Below are positions 9,976 to 19,416 of a stretch of 64,000 nt of DNA, in pieces. Both the position numbers and the translations under genes were made by a program. How positions within the stretch are numbered: the first letter of the stretch is position 1; each line of letters opens with the position of its first letter. The stretch lies in assembly GCA_938008535.1 (NCBI GenBank), contig CALLKF010000164.1:10409-74408 (forward strand). Direction: 5' to 3'. The notes below the pieces were generated by a model. That model did not search any database. It was not told the DNA's origin and worked only from the letters and a program-made list of their open reading frames with translations. Origin of the DNA: an uncultured Saprospirales bacterium (GTDB lineage: Bacteria; Bacteroidota; Bacteroidia; Chitinophagales; JADIYW01).

Positions 9976-10734
9976 TTATCTATCTTTCCAAAAAGGATAA
10001 CGCTGTTTGTGTTTTTCTAATTCATCTTTCGATAATGTAACAATTTCTATACCGTTTGTGTTTTCTAACAAAGAAAGTTGATTTCCTGCAAAATCAAACA
10101 CAGCACTGCAACCATCGTGTTCATGGTTGTAAAAATCATTTCCAATTCTATTTACACCAATCGTATAGCATTGATTTTCGATAGCACGTGCCTGCAATAA
10201 AATTTTCCAATGATGACTACGTTTCTTCGGCCAGTTGGCAACGTACAATTGAATATCTACATCGTCATTGTTCGCGCACCAAGCTGGAAAACGAATATCG
10301 TAACAAATAAATGGTTGGATTTTCCAACCTTTGTAATCAATTACTATTTTTTCATTTCCTTTGGTAAGATATTTATCTTCACCAACCAAACTAAATAAAT
10401 GATGTTTATTGTAATGATGGATATTTTCATTCGGCTCAACAAATAAGAAACGATTAAAATATTGATTATTTTCTTTGAAAAGAATGCTACCACAAATTGC
10501 ACAGTTTTTTTCTTTTGCAAGATATTTCATCCAAGCAACAGTTTCGCCATTTATATCTTCTGCCAATGGAGTTTCATCAACACAAAATGCCGTGCTAAAC
10601 ATTTCTGGCAACACAATAATATCTGTTTTCTTTTCAATAGATGAAATGAGATTTTCTAATTTAGAAAGATTTGCCTTTTTATCTTTCCAGATTAAATCAG
10701 TTTGAACAAGTGCTATAGAAATTTCGTTTCGCAT
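9976..10734 (-). CDS. Omega-amidase / nitrilase-superfamily hydrolase (YafV-like)
   Basis: 252 residues with the complete nitrilase-superfamily triad: Glu44 in VLPEMF, Lys110 in YNKHHLF and Cys144 in FICYDIRFP. The closest type is YafV/Nit2 omega-amidase, which hydrolyses alpha-ketoglutaramate or alpha-ketosuccinamate left by glutamine or asparagine transamination and so returns a 2-oxo acid plus ammonia (methionine-salvage repair). The C-terminal segment (ANWPKKRSHHWKILLQARAIENQCYTIGVNR) is typical of this branch. It overlaps no neighbour; the DinB-like gene starts its stop codon 4 bp away, so the two are probably co-transcribed. Confidence 0.88.
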   Translation of the reverse strand: MRNEISIALVQTDLIWKDKKANLSKLENLISSIEKKTDIIVLPEMFSTAFCVDETPLAEDINGETVAWMKYLAKEKNCAICGSILFKENNQYFNRFLFVEPNENIHHYNKHHLFSLVGEDKYLTKGNEKIVIDYKGWKIQPFICYDIRFPAWCANNDDVDIQLYVANWPKKRSHHWKILLQARAIENQCYTIGVNRIGNDFYNHEHDGCSAVFDFAGNQLSLLENTNGIEIVTLSKDELEKHKQRYPFWKDR

Positions 10735-10737
10735 TTC

Positions 10738-11184
10738 TTATTTTGATACTATATTTTCCAAATGATGCGTCAAATGTTGCACATAATCTTCTGCTATAAA
10801 TAAAGTAGTGTTTTTAATAGCTGGATTAATATCAAAACTCATCAAAGCCTCATATTTGTCTGCTGGCATTTTTTCTAAGATAGCAATAATCTGTTTGTTT
10901 AGTAAATACCAAAGTTCAACTACATCTTTTTTTTCGCTGTTTTGATAATCATTCATTGCCACCCAATTATCTGGATGGTATCTGACATGAACATTCTCTT
11001 CATACTGAACTCTAATAAATCGCTGTATATTATTTTGTGCAGAATCTATCAAATGTCCAAGTTCTTCTTGCTTACTCCATTTATTTAGTGCAGGTTTTTT
11101 TGAAAAATTTTCATCATTGGTTTCTTTTAATAATGCATAATATTTAGTAATAGCTGTTTCTAATTCTTGAATTATTTTTTTCAT
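10738..11184 (-). CDS. DinB-like four-helix protein
   Basis: 148 residues of DinB/YfiT type. It shows the early WSKQEELGHLIDSAQNNIQRF segment (about 36-56) and a late EDYVQHLTHHLENI (about 131-145). Each carries a His of the usual three-His metal site. The family includes metal-dependent, thiol-linked transferases and many members of unknown role; the substrate cannot be told from sequence. It is the first gene of a probable two-gene unit with the omega-amidase (stop and start 4 bp apart) and is divergent from the FadH-like gene. Confidence 0.75.
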   Translation of the reverse strand: MKKIIQELETAITKYYALLKETNDENFSKKPALNKWSKQEELGHLIDSAQNNIQRFIRVQYEENVHVRYHPDNWVAMNDYQNSEKKDVVELWYLLNKQIIAILEKMPADKYEALMSFDINPAIKNTTLFIAEDYVQHLTHHLENIVSK

Positions 11185-11259
11185 CAGTTTATTTTATAAT
11201 TTCCAATGCATGCATTGTAATAATTTTCCTATCTTTATTTAATCAAAACAAAAATACAA

Positions 11260-13290
11260 ATGTCAGCTAACAAATATCCACATTTATTATCAGAATTAGA
11301 TTTAGGTTTTACCAAACTTAAAAACCGAGTGTTGATGGGCTCGATGCATACGAATTTAGAAGAAGAAAAAAATGGTTTTGAAAAACTGGCTGCATTCTAT
11401 GCAGAACGAGCAAAAGGCGATGTTGGATTAATTGTTACTGGTGGTATGGCACCCAATTGGGAAGGTTGGCTCAAACCTTTTGCTGAAAGAATGACCAATC
11501 AATCGCATGTAAAAAAACATAAAATTGTAACCGATGCCGTACATAGCGAAGGCGGAAAAATTGCGATGCAAATATTGCACGCAGGTCGTTATGCTTATCA
11601 TCCATTAAGTGTAGCACCATCACGCATACAAGCTCCAATCAATCCATTTAAACCTCGTGCACTAACCACTTGGGGCGTTCGTCGCACGATTAATGATTTT
11701 GCTGACAGTGCAGCATTGGCTCGTGAAGCTGGTTATGATGGCGTAGAAATTATGGGTTCTGAAGGTTACTTAATCAATCAGTTTATTGTACAACATACCA
11801 ATAAACGAACAGATGAATATGGAGGCAGCTACGAGAACAGAATTAAATTTCCGTTAGAAATTATTCGCAAAGCAAGAGAAAAAGCAGGCAAAGATTTTAT
11901 CATCATCTATCGTTTATCGATGTTAGATTTGATTGAAGATGGCAGCAACTGGCAAGAAGTTGTGCAACTCGCTAAAGAAATTGAGAAAGCTGGTGCCACC
12001 ATCATAAACACTGGTATTGGTTGGCACGAAGCACGCATACCAACTATTGCTACATCAGTGCCGCGCGCTGGTTTTGCTTGGGTTACGCAAAAATTAAAAT
12101 CAGAAGTATCGATACCTGTTTGTACCTCTAATCGTATCAACATGCCAGAAGTGGCAGAGCAAGTGTTGGCAGATGGTTGTGCTGATATGGTAAGTATGGC
12201 GCGTCCATTTTTAGCAGATGAAAATTGGGTGAAAAAAGCCAAAGAAAATCGAGCAGATGAAATCAATACGTGTATTGCTTGCAACCAGGCTTGCTTAGAT
12301 CATACATTTTCGAATAAAGTATCGAGTTGCTTAGTAAATCCAAGAGCTTGCCACGAAACTGAATTAAATTATATACCAACTTCTACCAAGAAAAAAATTG
12401 CAGTCGTAGGTGCTGGACCAGCTGGTTTATCATTTGCAAGTATCGCAGCAGAACGTGGACATGCAGTTACTTTATTTGATGCAGAAAAAGAGATTGGCGG
12501 ACAATTTAATATGGCGAAAAAAATTCCTGGCAAAGAAGAATTTTATGAGACTTTACGCTATTTCAACAAACAATTAGCATTGCATAAAGTAGACGTTCAG
12601 TTGAATAAAAGAGTAACAGCAGATGATTTAAAATCGTTTGATGAAGTAGTAATTGCTACAGGAATTACGCCGCGCAACCTTCAATTGGAAGGCATCAATC
12701 ATCCAAAGGTTTTATCTTATATTGATGTATTGAAGAATGGTGCCAACGTTGGCAAAAAGGTAGCCGTAATTGGTGCTGGTGGCATTGGGTTTGATGTATC
12801 GGAATTTTTAACACAAGCTGGTGAAAGCACCACTTTAGATAAAGCTGAATGGTTGAAAGAATGGGGCATCGATAGCAACAATGAAGTGCGCGGTGGTATT
12901 GCTGGTATCAAACAACATATTGAAGCACCAGCACGCGAAGTAGTGATGTTCCAAAGAACTGCTGGAAAAGTAGGTGCCAAATTAGGTAAAACAACTGGCT
13001 GGATTCATCGTACCACATTGAAGATGAAAAAAGTGAAAATGATAGATGGTGTTGAATACACAAAAATTGATGACGAAGGTTTGCATTATATAGATAAAAC
13101 CAAAACACCACAAGTTTTGCCTTGTGATAATGTGGTAATTTGTGCAGGACAAATTTCATTAAAAGAGTTAGAGCAGCCATTAAAAGATATAGGCAAAACC
13201 GTTCATGTTATTGGTGGTGCTTTTGAAGCTGGCGAACTGGATGCGAAACGTGCTATTGACCAAGCTGCTAGATTGGCAGCTGTGGTGTAG
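11260..13290 (+). CDS. fadH: 2,4-dienoyl-CoA reductase / old-yellow-enzyme type NAD(P)H:flavin oxidoreductase
   Basis: 676 residues with the full FadH architecture. An FMN-binding TIM barrel spans 1-330. A 4Fe-4S cluster is suggested by Cys338, Cys341, Cys345 and one near 357 (CIACNQACLDHTFSNK...SCLVNP). Then come an FAD-binding Rossmann segment at about 385 (AVVGAGPAGLSFA) and a NAD(P)-binding one at about 503 (VIGAGGIGFDVSEFL). In E. coli this enzyme reduces the 2,4-dienoyl-CoA formed when fatty acids with even-position double bonds are oxidised. The NPRAC and WLKEWGID segments fit FadH rather than trimethylamine dehydrogenase. It stands alone, with a TATCTTTA promoter-like box at about 11233. 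Confidence 0.9.
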   Translation: MSANKYPHLLSELDLGFTKLKNRVLMGSMHTNLEEEKNGFEKLAAFYAERAKGDVGLIVTGGMAPNWEGWLKPFAERMTNQSHVKKHKIVTDAVHSEGGKIAMQILHAGRYAYHPLSVAPSRIQAPINPFKPRALTTWGVRRTINDFADSAALAREAGYDGVEIMGSEGYLINQFIVQHTNKRTDEYGGSYENRIKFPLEIIRKAREKAGKDFIIIYRLSMLDLIEDGSNWQEVVQLAKEIEKAGATIINTGIGWHEARIPTIATSVPRAGFAWVTQKLKSEVSIPVCTSNRINMPEVAEQVLADGCADMVSMARPFLADENWVKKAKENRADEINTCIACNQACLDHTFSNKVSSCLVNPRACHETELNYIPTSTKKKIAVVGAGPAGLSFASIAAERGHAVTLFDAEKEIGGQFNMAKKIPGKEEFYETLRYFNKQLALHKVDVQLNKRVTADDLKSFDEVVIATGITPRNLQLEGINHPKVLSYIDVLKNGANVGKKVAVIGAGGIGFDVSEFLTQAGESTTLDKAEWLKEWGIDSNNEVRGGIAGIKQHIEAPAREVVMFQRTAGKVGAKLGKTTGWIHRTTLKMKKVKMIDGVEYTKIDDEGLHYIDKTKTPQVLPCDNVVICAGQISLKELEQPLKDIGKTVHVIGGAFEAGELDAKRAIDQAARLAAVV

Positions 13291-13417
13291 GTTTTTACAA
13301 TTACTATTTCTGATTCCAAAGCCATAGGAAAACAGACAGAATATCTAATTTATTCAATCTTAAAAACTGTTAACCAATTCCAATAACTTCTAACTTATTG
13401 TTATCTTTACCAATAAG

Positions 13418-15436
13418 ATGAATTTTGTTTTCCCATTCTTTCTGTTTGCACTTTTTGCGTTGGCGATTCCAATTATTATTCATCTTTTTTATTTCAGAAA
13501 ATACAAAAAAGTTTATTTCTCAGATATTCGTTTCTTGAAACAAGTTCAAGAAGAAAAATCAACTATTGATAAATTGAAGAAACGCTTGATTTTAGCAACA
13601 CGATTATTGGCGTTGTTATTCTTAATTTTGGCATTCGCGCAACCATTCATCGGTTCTAATAAAAATAAACTCAATCAAGGCAATGCTGCAGTTTGCGTTT
13701 ACATTGATAATTCTTATTCGATGGGTTTGAAAAAAAGTGGCGAAGCTGGCTTGTCTATTGCAAAAACAAAAGCGAAAGAAATTGCAAACGCATTTAATAC
13801 TGGTGATAAATTTTCGTTATTGACAAATGATTTGGAAGGCACGCATCAGCGTTGGATGCAAAAACAAGATTTTTTAGATGCGATTGAAAAAATAGAATTG
13901 TCACCAAATATTAAAACAATTGACGAGATTTCTAAAAAAGAAGCAACACTTTTTCAATCGTTAAATGTTAAAAATAAATTAGGATTCTTTATTTCGGATT
14001 TCCAAAAAAACATGCTCACTAAAAGCGAAGACACCACATTTATAGCTCATTTTTTAAATATACAAAGTGAAGCAAAAAAAAATTTATTTGTAGATTCTTG
14101 TTGGTTCGAACAACCTTTATTTACTATGAATACCAATAATAAACTATTGGTTAGAGTAAAAAATGCAGGTAATACCATTGCTGAAAAAATTCGTGTTTCT
14201 GTTAAAATAAATGGCATTGTAAAAGCAATTGATGATATAACTATTGAACCGGAAAATTCTGTTATCGATTCATTCAATATTACATCAACGCAAGCTGGTT
14301 GGCAAAAAGCAGAAATCACTTTTAACGATTATCCAATTACATTTGATGATCATTTTTATTTTGCTTATAAAGTTGCACAAACCGAAGAAATATTATCGAT
14401 TGATGATACCGAAACACCCAATAATATTGCATCCATTTTTACAAATGATGCACATTTTAGTTTTGATAAAATCAATAAAGGCCAACTCGATTATTCATCT
14501 TTTAAGAATTATTCGCTCATTATTTTAAATCAATTAACAGAAATAAGTTTAGGAATTGCATCGTCATTAAAAGAATATATTGATAATGGCGGAAACGTAT
14601 ATATTATTCCAAGTGTGAATGCAGATGTCAATTCTTATAACTCTTTTTTATCCAATAATAATGCTGGAAGTTTTGGTGCGCTGCAAGTAAAATATGGTGA
14701 AGTCACCAAAATAAATTTACAAGAAGAATTATTTAAATCGGTGTTTAATAATGTTCCCAAAAATGTGGAAACGCCAAAAATAAAAAAACTATATCCAATT
14801 TTATCAAATACAAATAATAACGAACGCGAAATTTTATCAACGAATATTGGTTCGCCATTGGTTGCCAAATTTGATGCTGGAAATGGTTTTGTGTATGTGC
14901 AAGCGGTACCGTTAAGTGCTGATTTTTCTGACATTCAAGCTAATGCTATTTTTGTTCCGATGGTGTATAACAGTGCAGTTTATAAAAAAAATAAACAAGC
15001 ATTATATTACACCATTGGAAAAGATAATTTGATAGAATTGAAAAACTCAAACACGAACGGTGAAAGTGTGTATAAATTATCGAATGGCAAAAATGAATTT
15101 ATTCCTGAAAATCGTTCGGTTGGAAACAGTGTGTTGTTGCGTGTAAATAATACATTGGAAAGCGATGGACATTACACTATAAACTCAAATAACACGGAAC
15201 TCGGCATCGCAGCATTTAATTTTGACAGAACCGAATCTAACTTAAAATTTGCATCAAATGACGAAATCGCAACCACATTTAACAAAAAAAATCAATTGAT
15301 TCTAGACAATACAAAAGCAAATTTATCAGCAGCAATAAAACAAATAAAAGATGGCGTTTTACTTTGGAAAATTTGCGTAATTTTGTCCTTATTGTTTTTG
15401 TTGATTGAAATACTGTTGATACGATTTTGGAAATAA
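13418..15436 (+). CDS. BatA-domain / VWA membrane protein
   Basis: 672 residues. The N-terminus (NFVFPFFLFALFALAIPIIIHLFYFRKYKKVYFS) is the BatA-type membrane domain, with a second membrane helix at about 57-77. A von Willebrand A-like domain follows with a MIDAS-type DxSxS (Asp97, Ser99, Ser101). A last transmembrane helix sits near the C-terminus (WKICVILSLLFLLIEILLI). The long periplasmic middle is of the kind found in Bacteroidota homologues of aerotolerance proteins. The role is uncertain: such proteins are linked to envelope integrity or stress tolerance. It is 9 bp from the dihydroorotase-like gene and likely co-transcribed with it. Confidence 0.85.
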   Translation: MNFVFPFFLFALFALAIPIIIHLFYFRKYKKVYFSDIRFLKQVQEEKSTIDKLKKRLILATRLLALLFLILAFAQPFIGSNKNKLNQGNAAVCVYIDNSYSMGLKKSGEAGLSIAKTKAKEIANAFNTGDKFSLLTNDLEGTHQRWMQKQDFLDAIEKIELSPNIKTIDEISKKEATLFQSLNVKNKLGFFISDFQKNMLTKSEDTTFIAHFLNIQSEAKKNLFVDSCWFEQPLFTMNTNNKLLVRVKNAGNTIAEKIRVSVKINGIVKAIDDITIEPENSVIDSFNITSTQAGWQKAEITFNDYPITFDDHFYFAYKVAQTEEILSIDDTETPNNIASIFTNDAHFSFDKINKGQLDYSSFKNYSLIILNQLTEISLGIASSLKEYIDNGGNVYIIPSVNADVNSYNSFLSNNNAGSFGALQVKYGEVTKINLQEELFKSVFNNVPKNVETPKIKKLYPILSNTNNNEREILSTNIGSPLVAKFDAGNGFVYVQAVPLSADFSDIQANAIFVPMVYNSAVYKKNKQALYYTIGKDNLIELKNSNTNGESVYKLSNGKNEFIPENRSVGNSVLLRVNNTLESDGHYTINSNNTELGIAAFNFDRTESNLKFASNDEIATTFNKKNQLILDNTKANLSAAIKQIKDGVLLWKICVILSLLFLLIEILLIRFWK

Positions 15437-15445
15437 AATATAACC

Positions 15446-16699
15446 ATGAAATACCTTATTAAAAATTCTACTCTTTTAAATCCTGATTCTGAATTGATGA
15501 ATGGTCAAAAGATAGACTGGTTGATTGAAGATGGTATCATGACATCTGTAACTGAAAACTCATCATTAGCTGATGCAGAAATTTTTGATGCGGCAAATTG
15601 CTACTTAGCTGCTGGTTTTTGCGATCTATCTGTCAACATAAATGATCCAGGTTTTGAATATCGTGAAGATATTGAATCTGTCTCTAAGGCAGCAATTGCT
15701 GGTGGTTTCACTACAATTTGCGCGGTTGCCAACAATCATCCAATTACGCAAACCAAAGCGCAAGTAGAATACGTTCTCAATAATGCAAAAAATACTGTGA
15801 TAACTATTTTACCAATTGGTGCAGTTACTGAAAATTTTGACGGCAAAACACCAACCGAAATGTATGATATGCATCATGCTGGTGCTATTGCTTTTTCAGA
15901 TGTGCCGCACAGTATAAAAGACAGCGGTGTTTTGTTGCGTGCATTGCAATATGTGCAACCGTTTGATGGCTTGATTATTGCATTGCCATTTGATAAAACA
16001 TTGGTTGGCGATGGACAAGTAAATGAAAGCGAAGTTTCTGTAAAAATGGGTGTGAAAGGCATCACTAATTTATCTGAATTTTCAGTTGTACAACGTGATA
16101 TTGAATTACTAAAATACGCTGGAGGAAAATTGCATATTGTTGGAATTTCCACAAAAGAAAGTGTAGATTTAATTAGAAAAGCGAAAGCAGAAAAATTAAA
16201 CATTACTTGTTCGGTTTTTGTGCATCATTTAATTAGCAATGAAAATGATGTGAAAAATTTTGATTCAAACTATAAAGTATTTCCACCATTGAGAACGCTG
16301 GAAGACCAACAATCATTGATAGATGCTCTGAAAGATGGAACAATAGATTGTATTTCCACTCAACATACACCATTAAATATCGACGAAAAAAATGTGGAAT
16401 TTGAAATTGCTGATTTCGGAATGATTGGTTTGCAAACTGCGTTTGGTTTATTAAATAAAAAATTAGAAAACGAAATTTCTAAAGAAAAACTAATCGAATT
16501 ATTATCAAACAATCCGAGAAAAATAATCAATCAATCAAATCAAAGTTCTGAGTTTATCATTTTGAATTTTGACGAAGAATATATTTACACAGAAAAAGAC
16601 AATCTTTCCAAATCAAAAAATTCTCCATACTTTAACCAATCATTAAAAGGAAAAGTGAAAGCCGTTTTTGCAAAAGGAAAATTAATTATAAACAACTAA
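15446..16699 (+). CDS. Dihydroorotase-like protein with degenerate metal site (probable pseudo-enzyme)
   Basis: 417 residues, homologous along its length to type I dihydroorotases (AAGFCDLSVNINDPGFEYREDI; HAGAIAFSD; STKESVDLIRKAKAEKLNITCSV; YKVFPPLRTLEDQQSLIDALKDGTIDCIST). Key residues are altered. The usual DxHxH is Asp60-Leu-Ser62-Val-Asn64, so both histidines are lost. The HVST histidine is Gly233, and the TDHAP aspartate is Gln306 (STQHTP). His260-His261 remain. A catalytic zinc site therefore seems impossible. Non-catalytic dihydroorotase homologues elsewhere act as structural partners of aspartate transcarbamoylase; that role is an inference here. The stop codon abuts the start of the DUF4199 gene. 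Confidence 0.85.
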   Translation: MKYLIKNSTLLNPDSELMNGQKIDWLIEDGIMTSVTENSSLADAEIFDAANCYLAAGFCDLSVNINDPGFEYREDIESVSKAAIAGGFTTICAVANNHPITQTKAQVEYVLNNAKNTVITILPIGAVTENFDGKTPTEMYDMHHAGAIAFSDVPHSIKDSGVLLRALQYVQPFDGLIIALPFDKTLVGDGQVNESEVSVKMGVKGITNLSEFSVVQRDIELLKYAGGKLHIVGISTKESVDLIRKAKAEKLNITCSVFVHHLISNENDVKNFDSNYKVFPPLRTLEDQQSLIDALKDGTIDCISTQHTPLNIDEKNVEFEIADFGMIGLQTAFGLLNKKLENEISKEKLIELLSNNPRKIINQSNQSSEFIILNFDEEYIYTEKDNLSKSKNSPYFNQSLKGKVKAVFAKGKLIINN

Positions 16700-17134
16700 A
16701 TGAGCAACGAACAACCAACAGAAACAAATCCGCGTGGTGCATTAAGTGGCATTTTAATTACATTAATAGCAGCACTTGTATCTACCTTGTTTTTTGCATC
16801 TTTTTTCACCTTAGCATACATCAAACACATGCCTTACGGCAGACCGCAAGCTATGATTTTACAGGTAACAGCCATCGCATTTGCGGTAGTGCTTACTCTC
16901 TATTTATCTAGAAAAGTACAAGGCGACAAATTGAGTTACATGCAAGGTTTTTTAGGTGGCTGGATGACGAGTTTAGTATTAGCGTTGTTCGTTTCATCTT
17001 TCTACTCTATTTTTTCATCTATCACCAAAACACCAACGATGCCAACTGGTGGATTCGCTATGATTGTGATGTTATATAGCGCAATCGGCATGTTATTTTC
17101 GCTAGTATCAGCAATTATCTTTAAAAAAGATTAA
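16700..17134 (+). CDS. DUF4199-type membrane protein
   Basis: 144 residues with four predicted membrane helices (about 16-38, 48-66, 80-103, 116-140), matching small Bacteroidota DUF4199 proteins: a glycine between helices, a GFLGGWMTSL segment, and a short cytoplasmic N-terminus rich in Asn/Thr/Glu. No function is known. It begins immediately after the stop of the dihydroorotase-like gene (zero gap), so translational coupling is likely. Confidence 0.75.
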   Translation: MSNEQPTETNPRGALSGILITLIAALVSTLFFASFFTLAYIKHMPYGRPQAMILQVTAIAFAVVLTLYLSRKVQGDKLSYMQGFLGGWMTSLVLALFVSSFYSIFSSITKTPTMPTGGFAMIVMLYSAIGMLFSLVSAIIFKKD

Positions 17135-17161
17135 TTTCTTTTTTCTCAGAATAAATAAAGT

Positions 17162-17169
17162 TATTTTTG
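17162..17169 (+). promoter_or_regulatory. Bacteroidota -7 box upstream of the glycosyltransferase
   Basis: TATTTTTG matches the TAnnTTTG -7 consensus and lies 25 bp before the TTG start of the glycosyltransferase gene. I see no good TTG at the -33 position. Confidence 0.45.
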
Positions 17170-17193
17170 CAGTCGTAAATCGTATATCACAAA

Positions 17194-18135
17194 TTGAACA
17201 TCAGTATAGTCATACCACTATTTAACGAAGAAGAATCGTTGCCAGAATTATTTACTTGGATTGAAAAAGTGATGACGGAAAATAATTTTACATATGAAGT
17301 CATTGCAGTTGATGATGGCAGCAAAGACACTTCGTGGAAAGTGATTAAAGATTTTTCGCAGAAAAATCCAAATATAAAAGGCATACATTTTCAACGCAAC
17401 TATGGAAAATCTGCAGCGTTGCAAGTTGGTTTCGAAACAGTACAAGGCGATGTAGTGATTACCATGGATGCTGATTTGCAAGATTCGCCAGATGAAATTC
17501 CTGATTTATATAAAATGATTTCAGTTGATGGCTTTGATTTGGTTTCTGGCTGGAAGAAAAAACGCTACGATCCACTTTCAAAAACTATTCCAACCAAGTT
17601 ATTTAATTTTGCAACTCGCAAAGTTTCTGACATAAACAATCTGCATGATTTTAATTGTGGTTTGAAAGCTTATAAAAAAGAAGTGGTAAAAAATATTGAA
17701 GTGTATGGTGAAATGCATCGTTATATTCCTGTAATTGCAAAATGGAGTGGCTACGATAAAATCACTGAAAAAGCAGTGCAACATCAGGAACGAAAATACG
17801 GAAAAACAAAATTTGGATTAGAGCGATTTGTAAATGGTTTTTTAGATTTAATGAGCATCACTTTTGTCGGAAGATTTGGCAAAAGACCTATGCATTTATT
17901 TGGTACACTCGGTATCCTTTCCTTTTTATTAGGCGTTTTTATTCTCATTTATTTAACGATTACAAAAACAGTTTTTGGCGTTGTAGGTATGACAAACAGA
18001 CCTATTTTTTACCTTGGAATTCTAACCATTATTGTTGGTGCTCAACTTTTTGTAGCTGGCTTTTTAGGCGAACTCATCGCAAGAAATGGTGCTGACAGAA
18101 ACCATTATAATATTGGCGAAAAGGTCGGATTTTAA
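17194..18135 (+). CDS. Polyprenyl-phosphate glycosyltransferase, GT2 family (DPM1/ArnC-like)
   Basis: 313 residues. The N-terminal GT2 domain begins NISIVIPLFNEEESLPEL and carries DDGS (about 42-45) and DADLQD (the DxD metal site, about 91-96). Two membrane helices follow (about 233-254 and 270-292), as in dolichyl/undecaprenyl-phosphate sugar transferases of the ArnC/GtrB type. It probably loads a sugar onto a lipid carrier at the inner membrane. The start is TTG at 17194: a stop (17176-17178) lies in frame just upstream and no ATG or GTG intervenes, while the conserved NISIVIP begins at residue 2. Confidence 0.9.
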   Translation: MNISIVIPLFNEEESLPELFTWIEKVMTENNFTYEVIAVDDGSKDTSWKVIKDFSQKNPNIKGIHFQRNYGKSAALQVGFETVQGDVVITMDADLQDSPDEIPDLYKMISVDGFDLVSGWKKKRYDPLSKTIPTKLFNFATRKVSDINNLHDFNCGLKAYKKEVVKNIEVYGEMHRYIPVIAKWSGYDKITEKAVQHQERKYGKTKFGLERFVNGFLDLMSITFVGRFGKRPMHLFGTLGILSFLLGVFILIYLTITKTVFGVVGMTNRPIFYLGILTIIVGAQLFVAGFLGELIARNGADRNHYNIGEKVGF

Positions 18136-18262
18136 GTTAATTATTATCTTTATAAACTATAACCTATACTGCATATCATTTTGATTTGTTTAGTTTAATC
18201 ACTAATTTAACAGTGCGTTTCTCAAATGTAGCAATTCATAGAAATTGAATTAAAATAATAAA

Positions 18263-19039
18263 ATGTATAATTTAACACAAGAATACGACAAATACACCAA
18301 AGAAGATTTTTTAGTATGGAAGTTATTGTATCAGCGACAAAGTGTGTTACTCCAAAACATGGCGTCGAAGGAGTTTATTCACGGAATGGAAGAAATGCAT
18401 TTTAATGCAGATAAAATTCCAGATTTTAATCACGTAAATAAAGTATTGGCAAATACTACAGGCTGGCAAATTGAAGTAGTACCTGGTTTAATTCCAGATA
18501 AAGATTTTTTTGAATTGTTAGCTAATAAAAAGTTTCCATCTTCTACTTGGTTGCGTAAATTAGAGAACTTAGATTATTTAGAAGAACCTGATATGTTTCA
18601 TGATTGTTTTGCGCACATGCCATTATTAAGCGAACAATTTTTTGTAGATTATTTGCAAGAGATTTCCAAAATAGCATTAAAACATATTGATGATGCATTA
18701 GCTATAGAATTGATTGGTCGAGTGTATTGGTTTACAGTAGAATTTGGTTTGATACAACAGGAAAATGGCATGCGTATTTATGGAGCAGGCATTTTATCTT
18801 CAAGTGGTGAAAGTATTTTTAGTGTTGGTGATAAATCCAATCGATTGCCGTTTAATGTGAAGGACATGATGGAAAAGCATTACTATAAAGATCATTTCCA
18901 GGACAGATATTATGTGATTAATAGTTACAAAGAATTATTTGATGCGATTCCGGAAATTGAAAGTTTATTAGAACACGCATTAAAATCAATACCACACGAA
19001 AAAAATATTTATGCAACACCATTGGATATAAATTTGTAG
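18263..19039 (+). CDS. phhA: Phenylalanine 4-monooxygenase
   Basis: 258 residues of the pterin-dependent aromatic amino acid hydroxylase family, in the short bacterial form without a regulatory ACT domain. The two-His-one-Glu iron site is visible: His113 and His118 in DMFHDCFAHMP, and Glu160 in YWFTVEFGL. It converts phenylalanine to tyrosine with tetrahydropterin and O2. This is the entry step to the tyrosine-degradation genes at 35.0-39.7 kb (hppD, hmgA, fahA). It is a single gene with intergenic gaps on both sides; a TATCTTTA box lies at about 18147. Confidence 0.93.
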   Translation: MYNLTQEYDKYTKEDFLVWKLLYQRQSVLLQNMASKEFIHGMEEMHFNADKIPDFNHVNKVLANTTGWQIEVVPGLIPDKDFFELLANKKFPSSTWLRKLENLDYLEEPDMFHDCFAHMPLLSEQFFVDYLQEISKIALKHIDDALAIELIGRVYWFTVEFGLIQQENGMRIYGAGILSSSGESIFSVGDKSNRLPFNVKDMMEKHYYKDHFQDRYYVINSYKELFDAIPEIESLLEHALKSIPHEKNIYATPLDINL

Positions 19040-19046
19040 AAATAGC

Positions 19047-19140
19047 ATCACAGAGAACTCTAAGAACACACAAAGTTTTACAGAGTTTTTTATAAAAACG
19101 CTGTTATCTCTGTGATTTTCTCTGAGTAACTCAGTGATAC
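19047..19140. repeat. CAGAG-type hairpin repeat element, copy 1
   Basis: A perfect 10-bp inverted repeat (ATCACAGAGA at 19047-19056, TCTCTGTGAT at 19107-19116) is followed by a second near-palindrome (CTGAGTAACTCAG, about 19121-19133). It shares the 13-mer ATAAAAACGCTGT (19092-19104) with copy 2 at 19335-19416. No protein is encoded. Copies 1 and 2 bracket a 51-residue ORF. Such CACAGAGA/TCTCTGTG strings recur between genes in Bacteroidota; their role is not known to me. Confidence 0.6.
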
Positions 19141-19156
19141 CAAAAAGATACAGTAA

Positions 19157-19312
19157 ATGAAAAAGCAAACACTCAAACAAATAAAATCAAGTGTAAGAAA
19201 GAAGCAAATTAAAGATGGTTTTTTTGATGGAAGATTTGCACCTAAAACACAACCTAATAAAAAGAAAGTGCAGAATAAAAGACAATGTCGGTTAAAAATT
19301 TCACTTGAATAA
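19157..19312 (+). CDS. Small basic protein, 51 residues, hypothetical
   Basis: An ATG-to-TAA ORF of 51 codons between two copies of a CAGAG-type repeat. The product is strongly basic (MKKQTLKQIKSSVRKKQIKD at the start, then a central GFFDGRFAPKTQPNKKKV segment) with a single Cys. There is no signal or membrane segment. The central Gly-Phe-Phe-Asp-Gly-Arg-Phe motif looks conserved-protein-like rather than random, but I cannot name a family. A chance ORF remains possible. Confidence 0.5.
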   Translation: MKKQTLKQIKSSVRKKQIKDGFFDGRFAPKTQPNKKKVQNKRQCRLKISLE

Positions 19313-19334
19313 AAAATAATATCATAGCATGCTC

Positions 19335-19416
19335 GAAGGAAAACACAGAGAAAATAAATAATTTTATAAAAATAAAAACGCTGTGGCCTCAGTGAAAACT
19401 CAGAGTTTTCTGTGAT
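19335..19416. repeat. CAGAG-type hairpin repeat element, copy 2
   Basis: A second copy related to 19047-19140. It has AACACAGAGAAAA (about 19342-19354) opposing TTTTCTGTGAT (19407-19416 region), an imperfect inverted repeat. The shared 13-mer ATAAAAACGCTGT is at 19372-19384, in the same orientation as in copy 1. It ends about 18 bp before the flavin reductase start. Confidence 0.55.
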
